The notes under the pieces are model-generated. The model saw nothing but the letters and a program-made list of their open reading frames with translations, was not told the origin of the DNA and did no database searches. The position numbers were made by a program, and so were the translations under genes. DNA of 20,361 bases. It comes from Desulfobacteraceae bacterium 4572_89 (GTDB lineage Bacteria > Desulfobacterota > Desulfobacteria > Desulfobacterales > Desulfobacteraceae). The stretch's first letter is position 1. Each line of letters begins with the position of its first letter. The stretch is taken from contig NBML01000017.1 of the NCBI GenBank assembly GCA_002085465.1, forward strand, positions 1 to 20,361, given 5' to 3'. Shown piece by piece: positions 6,677 through 14,272 of the stretch.

Positions 6677-8007
6677 GTTTCCAGAAAATGGGTATCTATC
6701 TCCCCTTTTTGAAATAAATCATTTTCAAACACTTTTCCATAAAACCTGATTGTGGTCTCAATGCCTTTAATCTCAAATTCCGCCAATGCCCTTTTCATAC
6801 GCATGATGGCTGAAGGCCTGTCCTTGGCCCAGACAATGAGTTTTCCAATAAGGGAATCATAAAAAGGTGTTACCATGTATTTGGTATAGATATGGGTATC
6901 CATCCGAACGCCCGGTCCCCCCGGAAAAATTACGGATTCAATCTGACCGGGCGAAGGCATAAAATTTTCATTTGGATCTGATGCATTGATCCTGCACTCC
7001 ATGGACCACCCGGAAAACGTGATATCTGACTGCTTTATTTTCAGTTTTTCTCCGGCTGCAAGTAAAATCTGCTGTTGTACAATATCAACATTGGTCACAA
7101 GTTCAGTCACAGGATGTTCAACCTGTACCCTTGCATTGACTTCCATGAAATAAAAATTTTTATGTTTATCCACCAGAAATTCCATGGTGCCGGCATTGGT
7201 GTAATTAAATGCTTTGGCAATTATAAGGGCTGTTTCACCCAGTCTGGTGCGAAAGGGTTCATCCACAAAAGAGGAGGGAGACTCTTCAATAAGTTTTTGA
7301 TATCTCATCTGAATACTGCACTCCCTTTCTCCCAGATGGATATAATTACCAAAATTATCACCAAAGATCTGAATCTCAATATGCCTGGGGTTTTCAATAT
7401 ATTTTTCAAGATATAAATCAGGATTTCCAAAAGCTATCCTGGCCTCTCCCGAAGCCGTGGAAAGAGCTGTTACCAGCTCCTCCCTGTTGTTGGCGATTCT
7501 CATACCACGACCGCCGCCGCCGCCGGCTGCTTTTAAAATCACTGGATACCCCACCCTGTCAGCCACATCACAGGCCATATCAGGTGATGAAATAATATCA
7601 TCGCTTCCAGGTATCACAGGAATTCCAAGTTCAATTAAGGTCTGCCTGGCAGCTGATTTATTACCTGCCCTGGAAATGGTGTCGGCGGAAGGGCCGATAA
7701 AAATAATATCATTATCAAAACAGGCCTGGGCAAAGTCAGAATTTTCTGAAAGAAAACCATATCCCGGGTGAATGGCATCCACTTTAGCATCTTTTGCCGC
7801 CTCAATAATACGTTCCATGTTTAAATAACTTTTACGGCTCAGAGCAGGCCCGATATTTATTGCATCATCTGCATATTTTACATGGAGGGAATCCTTATCA
7901 GCATCTGAAAAAACAGCAATGGATTTAATCCCCATTTCTTTGCAGGCGCGGATTACCCTCAGAGCAATCTCTCCCCTGTTTGCTATCAATATGGTTTTAA
8001 ATAACAT
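6661..8007 (-). CDS. accC: Biotin carboxylase (AccC-like)
   Basis: This ATP-grasp enzyme carboxylates biotin on its carrier protein with bicarbonate and ATP. The 448 residues match the usual AccC length. The N-terminus (KTILIANRGEIALRVIRA) is typical, Lys159 and the glycine loop GGGGGRGM (162-169) bind ATP, ERECSIQMR and QKLIEE follow, and MEVNARVQVEHPVTE holds the catalytic Glu, Asn and Arg. The gene follows the carrier gene by 59 bases, with GGAG six bases before the ATG. No carboxyltransferase (AccAD or a fused type) is in the window, so the acceptor molecule is unknown. AccB/AccC pairs away from fatty-acid genes are also found beside 5-oxoprolinase and urea or ureide genes, so this copy is probably catabolic rather than the housekeeping acetyl-CoA carboxylase. 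The symbol denotes homology only. Confidence 0.92.
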   Translation of the reverse strand: MLFKTILIANRGEIALRVIRACKEMGIKSIAVFSDADKDSLHVKYADDAINIGPALSRKSYLNMERIIEAAKDAKVDAIHPGYGFLSENSDFAQACFDNDIIFIGPSADTISRAGNKSAARQTLIELGIPVIPGSDDIISSPDMACDVADRVGYPVILKAAGGGGGRGMRIANNREELVTALSTASGEARIAFGNPDLYLEKYIENPRHIEIQIFGDNFGNYIHLGERECSIQMRYQKLIEESPSSFVDEPFRTRLGETALIIAKAFNYTNAGTMEFLVDKHKNFYFMEVNARVQVEHPVTELVTNVDIVQQQILLAAGEKLKIKQSDITFSGWSMECRINASDPNENFMPSPGQIESVIFPGGPGVRMDTHIYTKYMVTPFYDSLIGKLIVWAKDRPSAIMRMKRALAEFEIKGIETTIRFYGKVFENDLFQKGEIDTHFLETMEDK

Positions 8008-8020
8008 AATTTCTCCAATT

Positions 8021-8050
8021 ACCTCTAAATCAAGGACCTCTAAATCAGGA
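8021..8050. repeat. 15-bp tandem duplication in the accB-accC spacer
   Basis: ACCTCTAAATCAAGG (8021-8035) and ACCTCTAAATCAGGA (8036-8050) share their first 12 bases. On the coding (minus) strand the copies duplicate GATTTAGAGG, so they repeat a weak AGAGG ribosome-site-like element upstream of the real GGAG of accC. Confidence 0.7.
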
Positions 8051-8066
8051 ACCTTTGCATTACAAT

Positions 8067-8318
8067 TTAACTGGGTTCAATCTCCATCAATGCCTGATTT
8101 TTCATTACAGGATCTTCGTTTTCCACCAGGATTTTTTTCACAATGCCCGATTGTTCACTGCGAAGCTCAGTAAAGATTTTCATGGATTCAATCATGCACA
8201 CGATATCTGCTGAATTTATGGCCTGGCCCTCCTCCACCAGGGCTTTTTCCCCGGGTGCCGAAGATCTGTAAAAAGTCCCCATGACCGGCGATGTGATGGT
8301 ATAGGTTTTTTCGCCCAT
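8067..8318 (-). CDS. Biotin carboxyl carrier protein, minimal biotinyl domain
   Basis: At 83 residues this is just a biotinyl/lipoyl domain, without the N-terminal half of E. coli AccB. The sequence starts TSPVMGTFYRSSAPGE, typical of BCCP (with the thumb-containing consensus PMVGTFY), and the biotin attachment motif is ESMKIFTE with Lys47 (family consensus EAMKMM). The residue before Met is Ser instead of Ala, a common tolerated variation. AAGGAG lies seven bases before the ATG. It is the first gene of the minus-strand operon and is immediately followed by its partner biotin carboxylase. Biotinylation would need a BirA-type ligase located elsewhere. Confidence 0.88.
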   Translation of the reverse strand: MGEKTYTITSPVMGTFYRSSAPGEKALVEEGQAINSADIVCMIESMKIFTELRSEQSGIVKKILVENEDPVMKNQALMEIEPS

Positions 8319-8362
8319 TAGTTTTCTCCTTTTTGTTTATGGAATTTTAGTTTATTTTTTAA

Positions 8363-8397
8363 AATATACTTGACATATATTTCAAAACCGTGTCAAG
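8363..8397 (-). promoter_or_regulatory. Candidate control region of the accBC operon with a TTGACA inverted repeat
   Basis: CTTGACA (8369-8375) and TGTCAAG (8391-8397) form a perfect 7-base inverted repeat around a 15-base spacer. Reading the minus strand, TTGACA is followed after 22 bases by TATATT. That spacing is too long for a normal sigma70 promoter, so either an activator is needed or the repeat is an operator and the true promoter is elsewhere. A plus-strand TTGACATAT here recurs upstream of the plus-strand catabolic operon at 10062. Confidence 0.35.
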
Positions 8398-8435
8398 CAT
8401 ATTCTGGTCCTGATAAAATCAATTGAATAAAGCCC

Positions 8436-8449
8436 CTGTACGGAAACTT
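8436..8449 (+). promoter_or_regulatory. Second HipB half-operator candidate
   Basis: CTGTACGGAAACTT matches CTGAACGGATACTT of the main palindrome (8486-8499) at 12 of 14 positions and lies exactly 50 bases upstream, about five helical turns. The left arm of a full palindrome is not preserved here. HipB proteins often bind several operators on the same DNA face, which would fit. Confidence 0.4.
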
Positions 8450-8475
8450 CTTCTTGTATTTCAATTGTGTGGTTG

Positions 8476-8503
8476 ATAAAAGTATCTGAACGGATACTTT
8501 TAT
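8476..8503. promoter_or_regulatory. Palindromic operator of hipBA
   Basis: ATAAAAGTATC and GATACTTTTAT are perfect 11-base inverted arms separated by TGAACG. The palindrome ends 12 bases before the hipB start codon and overlaps the likely promoter region. The core TATC...GATA resembles the half-sites of the E. coli HipB operators (TATCC/GGATA), though with a shorter spacer. Autorepression by HipB, strengthened by HipA, is the expected role. Confidence 0.65.
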
Positions 8504-8515
8504 ATAGGAAACACA

Positions 8516-8746
8516 TTGAAACCTTCATCTAAAATCAACAATCCTGAAGAATTGGGACAGTATCTTCTCAAGGAGCGTAAACATCTCAAACTAACTCAAA
8601 AAGAGATTTCTGAGTTTTCTGATGTTGGTAGAAAATTTATAATAGAGATTGAAAAGGGGAAAGCAACTGCTCAACTTGGAAAAATATTTGAATTGCTGAA
8701 AAGCCTTGGCCTTGAACTCCATATAGTTAAACGTGGAGACAGCTGA
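8516..8746 (+). CDS. hipB: HipB-like XRE-family antitoxin
   Basis: This 76-residue protein is a helix-turn-helix DNA-binding antitoxin of the HipB type. The HTH covers about residues 12-65: LGQYLLKERKHLKLTQKEIS, then the recognition region SDVGRKFIIEIEKGKA and LGKIFELLKSLGL. The start is TTG at 8516, supported by AGGA six bases upstream, and no in-frame ATG exists nearby. The stop codon overlaps the hipA start (TGATG at 8744-8748), so translation is coupled. A perfect palindrome lies immediately upstream. It is expected to neutralise HipA and repress the pair. Confidence 0.85.
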   Translation: MKPSSKINNPEELGQYLLKERKHLKLTQKEISEFSDVGRKFIIEIEKGKATAQLGKIFELLKSLGLELHIVKRGDS

Positions 8747-9996
8747 TGTTGGAAACTTTGAATGTTTTTTTCGGCCAAACCAGGGTCGGCTCCCTAAGTA
8801 TTAATAACAGACGACAATTTTCCTTTGAATATTCCAGGGAATGGCTGGAATCACCGGAGGCGTTTCAAATATCTATTTCTTTACCCATGCAGGAAGGTAG
8901 ATTTCCACATGATACAGTGAAATATTTTTTTTCCAATCTGCTACCGGAATCTGCTGTCCGGAAATTAATTTCAAAACAGCTCGGTATTTCAGATAAAAAT
9001 GACTTCATGCTTCTTAAACGAATCGGGGGGGAGTGCGCAGGGGCAATATCCATTCTACCTGAATCAGAACTGCCGGAATCTCCAGACCAATATAAATATC
9101 GTTCTTTATCCGACGTGCAATTAGCAGATATAATCATACAGATACCCAGACGTCCTTTACTTGCCGGCCAGGAAGGGATTAGGATATCTCTTGCAGGGGC
9201 ACAGGAAAAACTGGCACTTTTCCATAAAGGTCCTGACTTCTATATCCCGACGAATGGTGCGCCAAGTAATGTTATCTTAAAACCCGCCATGGTTAATTTT
9301 CAGTCGTCCATTGAAAATGAATGTTTTTGTATGATGCTTGCCAACTCTGTTGATTTGAATGTTCCACCTGTTTCAATTGTTCGAAAAGAGTCCCAACAGG
9401 TCTTGCTGATAAAAAGGTATGACAGAAAATTGGATAATGATGTGCTCAAGAGAATTCACCAGGAGGATTTATGCCAGGCAATGGGACTTTCCCATGAACT
9501 GAAATACCAGACTGATGGCGGACCAGACCTTACGACATGCTTTGATTTCGTCCGAATGCATTCTGCAAATCCGATAAAAGACCTTCAGCAGTTAATTGAA
9601 TGGGTATTTTTTAATTTCTTAATCGGTAATATGGATGCACATGCAAAAAATTTGTCTTTTATGTATCAGGGAAGACATATCCGGTTAGCACCTTTTTATG
9701 ACATGATGTGTACGAATATTTATGAAGATTTGTCACAAAAACTTGCTATGAAAATAGGAGGAAAAAACAGGCTGGAGTGGATCATGGAAAGGCACTGGAA
9801 CAGACTTGCAGGGGAAATTAAAATAAGCAAGAAAGTCCTTCGGAAACGATTAACAGATTTTTGTCTTAAACTGATCAATAGAATTGACATTACCCATTCG
9901 AGCTTTATCAGCAGATATCACGATGACAGCCTATTGAAGGATGTCATAACAAACATCAAGAAAAGAGCAGGCACAACACTTCAGAAATTTGAATAA
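8746..9996 (+). CDS. hipA: HipA-like serine/threonine kinase toxin
   Basis: HipA kinases phosphorylate targets such as glutamyl-tRNA synthetase and induce growth arrest. At 416 residues this copy has normal length, with the N-terminal HipA_N region (LNVFFGQTRVGSLS) and the kinase core intact. RISLAGAQEKLAL carries Ser148, equivalent to the autophosphorylated Ser150 of E. coli HipA. Further motifs are ILKPA (Lys179), LIKRYDR, HQEDLCQAMG, the catalytic GNMDAHAKN (Asp297, Asn302) and FYDMM (Asp319). No inactivating change is seen. The gene overlaps hipB by one base. The pair lies between two divergent catabolic operons and shares no evident function with them, so it looks like an insertion. The cellular target is not predictable from sequence. 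Confidence 0.92.
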   Translation: MLETLNVFFGQTRVGSLSINNRRQFSFEYSREWLESPEAFQISISLPMQEGRFPHDTVKYFFSNLLPESAVRKLISKQLGISDKNDFMLLKRIGGECAGAISILPESELPESPDQYKYRSLSDVQLADIIIQIPRRPLLAGQEGIRISLAGAQEKLALFHKGPDFYIPTNGAPSNVILKPAMVNFQSSIENECFCMMLANSVDLNVPPVSIVRKESQQVLLIKRYDRKLDNDVLKRIHQEDLCQAMGLSHELKYQTDGGPDLTTCFDFVRMHSANPIKDLQQLIEWVFFNFLIGNMDAHAKNLSFMYQGRHIRLAPFYDMMCTNIYEDLSQKLAMKIGGKNRLEWIMERHWNRLAGEIKISKKVLRKRLTDFCLKLINRIDITHSSFISRYHDDSLLKDVITNIKKRAGTTLQKFE

Positions 9997-10061
9997 AAAA
10001 AAGTTGTCTTACAATTTATTTGAATGTGAACTAAAATTTTTTAATAAAAAATAAAAAACTA

Positions 10062-10129
10062 TTGACATATCGTAAAAATTATTTAAAAAGTATACTTATA
10101 TAAATCCTTTACCCCCACCTTACAGGAGG
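10062..10129 (+). promoter_or_regulatory. Leader and candidate promoter of the purine-type catabolic operon
   Basis: The 137-base spacer after hipA is strongly AT-rich. TTGACA at 10062-10067 is followed after 23 bases by TATACT (10091-10096), again an over-long spacing like the one upstream of accB. The strong ribosome site GGAGG at 10125-10129 lies four bases before the ATG of the first gene. I see no clear terminator for hipA in this spacer. Confidence 0.3.
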
Positions 10130-10133
10130 CCAA

Positions 10134-11408
10134 ATGAAATATGTCAGCCATGCCAAATGTATGATCTGCGGCAAACGCTTTGAAAAAAGTGAATTTGATT
10201 ATATTTGTCCTGATCATGGCAATGAAGGAATTCTGGACATCCAATATGACTATGATGCCATAAAGAAAGCGTTTACAAAAAAAAAGCTTGCTGCCAATAA
10301 AGATTTATCTATCTGGAGATACAAACCCCTTCTTCCTGTGGATGAAAATTCCCAGGTTCCAAACCTGTCTGTGGGGAATACTCCACTTTTAAAACTTGAA
10401 GCCCTGGCAGATGAATTGGGTGTGAGCCGGCTTTACTTAAAAGATGATGGCCGGCTACCCACTGCATCTTTTAAAGACAGGGCAAGCGCCATTGCCGTTG
10501 TAAAAGCCCGGGAAGCCGGTGTCCAGGTTGTGACAACAGCCAGCACCGGCAATGCAGCAGCAGCACTCAGTGGCCTCTGCGCATCCATGGGTCAGGAAAA
10601 TATAATATTTGTTCCAGCATCAGCACCCCAGGCGAAAATCGCCCAGCTTCTCATGTTTGGTTCAAAGGTGATTCTGGTTGACGGAACCTATGACGATGCC
10701 TTTGAGCTCTGCCTTGAAGCGGCCCAGGAATATGGATGGTATAACAGGAACACCGGATACAACCCCTATATGTCTGAAGGAAAAAAAACCTGTGCCTTTG
10801 AGATCTGCGAACAGCTTGACTGGAAAGCCCCTGATGTCATTTTTGTAAGCGTGGGTGACGGATGTATCATAGGCGGTATCCATAAGGGGTTAAAAGATCT
10901 GTTCCATTTGGGGTGGATTGATAAAATCCCACGCCTCATGGGAGTCCAGGCAGAGGGGAGCAGCTACCTGTACCAGGCCTGGAAAAATAATGAAAATATT
11001 GTTACAAAACCAGGCATCAATGCCAGCACCATTGCAGACAGCATCAGTGCAGGCCTGCCCAGGGACCGGATCAAGGCCCTGGATGCAGTTAAGTTCACAA
11101 AAGGCGAATTTATCATGGTAAGTGATGAAGAAATCATCAAAGCCATTCCAGACCTTGCCAGGAAAACCGGTGTTTTTGCAGAACCGGCCGGTGCAGCCAC
11201 CTGGGCCGGGGTTAAAAAAGCCGTTCAAAACAAGATTCTAAAGGCCCATGACCAGGTGGTCGTCATCAATACAGGAAGCGGCCTGAAAGATATCAATGCT
11301 GCCATGAAAGCAGTTGAACAAACCAATATGCAATATTATACGGTTGAACCATCCATGGATCACTTTAGGGAGCATTTTAAAAAAATTGCATCGGATTTAA
11401 AACTTTAA
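10134..11408 (+). CDS. Threonine-synthase-like PLP enzyme of the purine-type cluster
   Basis: This is a 424-residue fold-type II PLP enzyme related to threonine synthase. A small N-terminal zinc-ribbon-like segment has Cys9, Cys12, Cys25 and His28. The PLP lysine is Lys114 in TASFKDRAS, STGNAAAA (137-144) is the substrate loop, SVGDGCIIGG the phosphate loop, and NTGSGLKDI matches the threonine-synthase C-terminal motif. It begins a tightly spaced plus-strand operon with YgeY-, YgeW-, SsnA- and XdhD-type genes, so a housekeeping threonine synthase is unlikely. In E. coli the corresponding place is held by YgeX, 2,3-diaminopropionate ammonia-lyase, which this protein does not closely resemble. 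A beta-elimination or replacement on a diamino acid derived from the purine skeleton is the likely reaction type; this is inference. Confidence 0.8.
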   Translation: MKYVSHAKCMICGKRFEKSEFDYICPDHGNEGILDIQYDYDAIKKAFTKKKLAANKDLSIWRYKPLLPVDENSQVPNLSVGNTPLLKLEALADELGVSRLYLKDDGRLPTASFKDRASAIAVVKAREAGVQVVTTASTGNAAAALSGLCASMGQENIIFVPASAPQAKIAQLLMFGSKVILVDGTYDDAFELCLEAAQEYGWYNRNTGYNPYMSEGKKTCAFEICEQLDWKAPDVIFVSVGDGCIIGGIHKGLKDLFHLGWIDKIPRLMGVQAEGSSYLYQAWKNNENIVTKPGINASTIADSISAGLPRDRIKALDAVKFTKGEFIMVSDEEIIKAIPDLARKTGVFAEPAGAATWAGVKKAVQNKILKAHDQVVVINTGSGLKDINAAMKAVEQTNMQYYTVEPSMDHFREHFKKIASDLKL

Positions 11409-11451
11409 TTTTCCCAGATTTCAATTAGACCAGATATAGGAGATAAAAATT

Positions 11452-12921
11452 ATGATTGATTTAACAATTAACCCGGAAGCGTTAAAAAGGACTGTGGAAC
11501 TTGCAAGGGAAAGAAACATTATCATCCCGACCCTGAAGCAGCAAAGAGATCCGTCTTTAATTCCCGAAAAAATAGTGGACAGGCTCAAAAATGTGGGATT
11601 ATGGGATGTGGACCCCTTAAATCTTTTCAGGATAACCTGGTACAATGAAGCCAAAAGCCAGGGAGGCGGATACACCGGTGTAAATTATATGGAATTTCCC
11701 GAAGAACTGACCGGTGTGAAAGCCCGCATTCTTGCGGTTGTGGGTAAATATTTTCCAACGGGCGCCCATAAAGTGGGTGCAGCCTTTGGATGTCTTGTTC
11801 CCAGACTTGTCACAGGACAGTTTGATCCGTCAAAGCAAAAAGCAGTCTGGCCTTCCACTGGCAACTATTGCAGGGGCGGAGCCTATGACTCAGCCCTGCT
11901 GGGCTGTGAATCCATTGCCATTCTTCCGGAAGAAATGAGCAGGGAAAGATTTGAATGGCTGCAGAAGGTAGCAGGCCAGACCATTCAAACACCTGGATCT
12001 GAAAGCAATGTAAAGGAGATATTTGACAAGTGCTGGGAACTGAGAAATTCAGGAGAAGACCTGGTCATTTTCAATCAGTTCGACGAATTTGGAAATTATT
12101 TATGGCACCATGAAATTACCGGGCCTGCAATGCTGGACATGCTCAATAAAATCAAGACCGACAAAAACAAGGTAAGAGGCCTTGTCTCTGCCACTGGTTC
12201 CGGCGGAACCATTGCTGCCGGAGATTATTTAAAAAAACAATTCCCTGAATGCAAGATTGTGGCAAGTGAGGCCCTCCAATGCCCCACTCTTTTGAATAAC
12301 GGATTCGGAGCCCATAGAATAGAAGGCATAGGGGATAAACATGTTCCCTGGATACATAATTCTAAAAATACTGATTTTGTGGTTGCCATGGATGATGATG
12401 TTCCCATGCACCTTATCCGTTTATTTAATGAACCTGCAGGACACAGCCTGCTCAAGGAAAAAGGGATCTCAGACGAGATGATCGACAGCCTTGATCTTAT
12501 CGGTATCTCCGGGGCTTCCAACCTGGCTTCTGCCATTAAATTTGCCAAGTACAACGAATTGACTGAAAACGATATCGTACTAACGGTTTTAACCGATTCC
12601 ATGGAAATGTACGAAAGCCGCCTTAAAGAGCTGAACCAGGAATGCGGAAGCTTTACCCATACAGATGCACAGATTGTTTATTCCCGGGATTTGCTGGGCC
12701 TTACCATGGACAATATGGAAGAACTGACCTATTACGGCAAAAAACGAATTCATAATTTAAAATATTACACCTGGGTTGAGCAGCAGGGTAAAACCTATGA
12801 AGAGATTCAGGAACAATGGTACAATGATGCCTATTGGACTTCTATTGTTGACAAAACAGATGAGATTGACGGGCTGATCGAAGAATTTAATAAAAAGACC
12901 GGGTTACTTGAAAAACTTTAG
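11452..12921 (+). CDS. Second fold-type II PLP enzyme (cysteine-synthase/TrpB-like beta-eliminating enzyme)
   Basis: This 489-residue enzyme belongs to the same broad PLP fold as tryptophan synthase beta and cysteine synthase, but is longer. PTGAHKVGAAFG holds the PLP Lys107 in a TrpB-like TGAHK context, PSTGNYCRGGAYDS is the substrate-binding loop, and SATGSGGTIAAG the phosphate-binding loop. About 100 C-terminal residues are charged and have no motif I recognise. The gene follows the threonine-synthase-like gene by 43 bases, with AGGAG ten bases before the ATG, and is followed 12 bases on by the YgeY gene. The pairing of two different PLP enzymes suggests consecutive eliminations, or a two-component replacement for YgeX. 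I cannot name the substrate. Confidence 0.78.
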   Translation: MIDLTINPEALKRTVELARERNIIIPTLKQQRDPSLIPEKIVDRLKNVGLWDVDPLNLFRITWYNEAKSQGGGYTGVNYMEFPEELTGVKARILAVVGKYFPTGAHKVGAAFGCLVPRLVTGQFDPSKQKAVWPSTGNYCRGGAYDSALLGCESIAILPEEMSRERFEWLQKVAGQTIQTPGSESNVKEIFDKCWELRNSGEDLVIFNQFDEFGNYLWHHEITGPAMLDMLNKIKTDKNKVRGLVSATGSGGTIAAGDYLKKQFPECKIVASEALQCPTLLNNGFGAHRIEGIGDKHVPWIHNSKNTDFVVAMDDDVPMHLIRLFNEPAGHSLLKEKGISDEMIDSLDLIGISGASNLASAIKFAKYNELTENDIVLTVLTDSMEMYESRLKELNQECGSFTHTDAQIVYSRDLLGLTMDNMEELTYYGKKRIHNLKYYTWVEQQGKTYEEIQEQWYNDAYWTSIVDKTDEIDGLIEEFNKKTGLLEKL

Positions 12922-12933
12922 GAGCATGGAAAA

Positions 12934-14148
12934 ATGACAATAGACTACAAAAAAATAGTTGAAAAAGCTGAATTTTATAAGGCAGATATATCAAAATTCC
13001 TTAGGGATATGATTGCCATTCCCAGTGAAAGCTGCAATGAAAAAGAGGTAATACTCAGGATCAAAAAAGAGATGGAACTGGTGGGATTTGACAAGGTTGA
13101 AATCGATCCCATGGGAAATATTCTCGGGTATATGGGAAAAGGGGATAAACTGATTGCAATGGATGCCCACATCGACACAGTGGGCGTGGGAAACCTTTCC
13201 AACTGGGACCATGATCCCTATAAGGGCTATGAAGATGATGAGATCATTATTGGCAGGGGCGCCACTGACCAGGAAGGCGGTATGGCTTCCATGGTATATG
13301 CTGGAAAAATCATAAAAGACCTTGGGCTTGAAGATGATTATACACTTCTGGTGACCGGGACGGTACAGGAAGAGGATTGTGACGGTCTCTGCTGGCAGTA
13401 TATTATTGAAGAAAGTAAAATCAGGCCGGATTTTGTTGTTTCCACAGAACCCACCTCCTGCCGTATCCACAGGGGCCAGAGGGGGAGAATGGAAATAAAG
13501 GTTGAAACCACAGGGGTCAGCTGCCATGGTTCAGCACCTGAACGGGGCGACAATGCAATTTTTAAAATGGGCCCCATTCTCAATGAACTCCAACTGCTTC
13601 AAAAAGAGTTGAAAGACGATGATTTCCTTGGAAAAGGGACACTCACTGTTTCTGAAATCTTCTTTTCATCCCCTTCAAGATGTGCTGTTGCCGATGGATG
13701 CAGCATATCCATTGACAGACGTCTGACCTGGGGTGAAACCTTTGAACAGGCACTTGAAGAGATCAGGCAGCTTGAATCTGTAAAAGCTGCCAGGGCAATT
13801 GTTTCCATGTACGACTATGACCGGCCTGCCTATACCGGACTGGTATACCCGACAGAAGCATATTTCCCGGCCTGGGTACTGGAAGAGGATCATGTTGCCT
13901 GCAAAAGCCTGGTTTCCGCCTACAAAAACCTGTTTAACAAAGAACCCATTGTGGACAAATGGACATTCTCCACCAATGGGGTCTCCATTATGGGACGTTA
14001 TGGAATTCCCTGCATTGGTTTTGGCCCGGGCCATGAAGACCAGGCCCATGCACCCAATGAAAAAACCTGGAAATCAGAACTGGTAGAGGCTGCAGCCATG
14101 TATGCGGCCATTCCGTCCATGTATCTGAAAATCCTTACACAGAAATAA
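12934..14148 (+). CDS. ygeY: YgeY-type M20 metallohydrolase
   Basis: This is a dizinc M20-family amidase/peptidase of 404 residues. The metal motifs are [10 protein letters not shown] (His79, Asp81), [10 protein letters not shown] (Asp112), TVQEEDCDG with the Glu146/147 pair, and STEPT (Glu172); a C-terminal His lies in [11 protein letters not shown]. The long segment [19 protein letters not shown] and the motif [11 protein letters not shown] are typical of the YgeY group, which is linked to selenium-dependent molybdenum hydroxylase clusters and anaerobic purine breakdown. In such clusters it probably hydrolyses an N-carbamoyl or N-acyl intermediate of the diamino acid. An AGGAG site lies upstream of the ATG. 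After it the operon has a 124-base spacer carrying a large palindrome. Confidence 0.88.
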   Translation: MTIDYKKIVEKAEFYKADISKFLRDMIAIPSESCNEKEVILRIKKEMELVGFDKVEIDPMGNILGYMGKGDKLIAMDAHIDTVGVGNLSNWDHDPYKGYEDDEIIIGRGATDQEGGMASMVYAGKIIKDLGLEDDYTLLVTGTVQEEDCDGLCWQYIIEESKIRPDFVVSTEPTSCRIHRGQRGRMEIKVETTGVSCHGSAPERGDNAIFKMGPILNELQLLQKELKDDDFLGKGTLTVSEIFFSSPSRCAVADGCSISIDRRLTWGETFEQALEEIRQLESVKAARAIVSMYDYDRPAYTGLVYPTEAYFPAWVLEEDHVACKSLVSAYKNLFNKEPIVDKWTFSTNGVSIMGRYGIPCIGFGPGHEDQAHAPNEKTWKSELVEAAAMYAAIPSMYLKILTQK

Positions 14149-14161
14149 AATAGCGCGCTGT

Positions 14162-14224
14162 TCGCTATTAGCGATTAGTTGTTAGCCATTAGCTTTCAGC
14201 TAAACGCTAATGGCTAACAGCTAA
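14162..14224. repeat. REP-like palindromic intergenic element
   Basis: A 19-base stem is formed by 14175-14193 and 14206-14224 around a 12-base loop. The inner 14 pairs are perfect (TGTTAGCCATTAGC against its complement), followed by one T-G pair and four more pairs. Next to it, TCGCTA-T-TAGCGA (14162-14174) forms a second small palindrome built from the same GCTA/TTAG words. There is no T-run, so this is not a standard terminator. It could stabilise the upstream mRNA or be one copy of a dispersed repeat family. Confidence 0.7.
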
Positions 14225-14272
14225 ATGCAAAATAAACAACAGGGCCATGGCCGGTCGGTAAAGGGGTGAGCC

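Noticed and set aside
7505..7530. CCGCCGCCGCCGCCGGC run as a triplet repeat
   Set aside because: It simply encodes the glycine-rich ATP loop GGGGGRGM of biotin carboxylase, which is conserved in the family.
12991..13527. Minus-strand open frame of 178 codons opposite ygeY
   Set aside because: It overlaps the M20 metal motifs on the other strand and has no start signal or domain.
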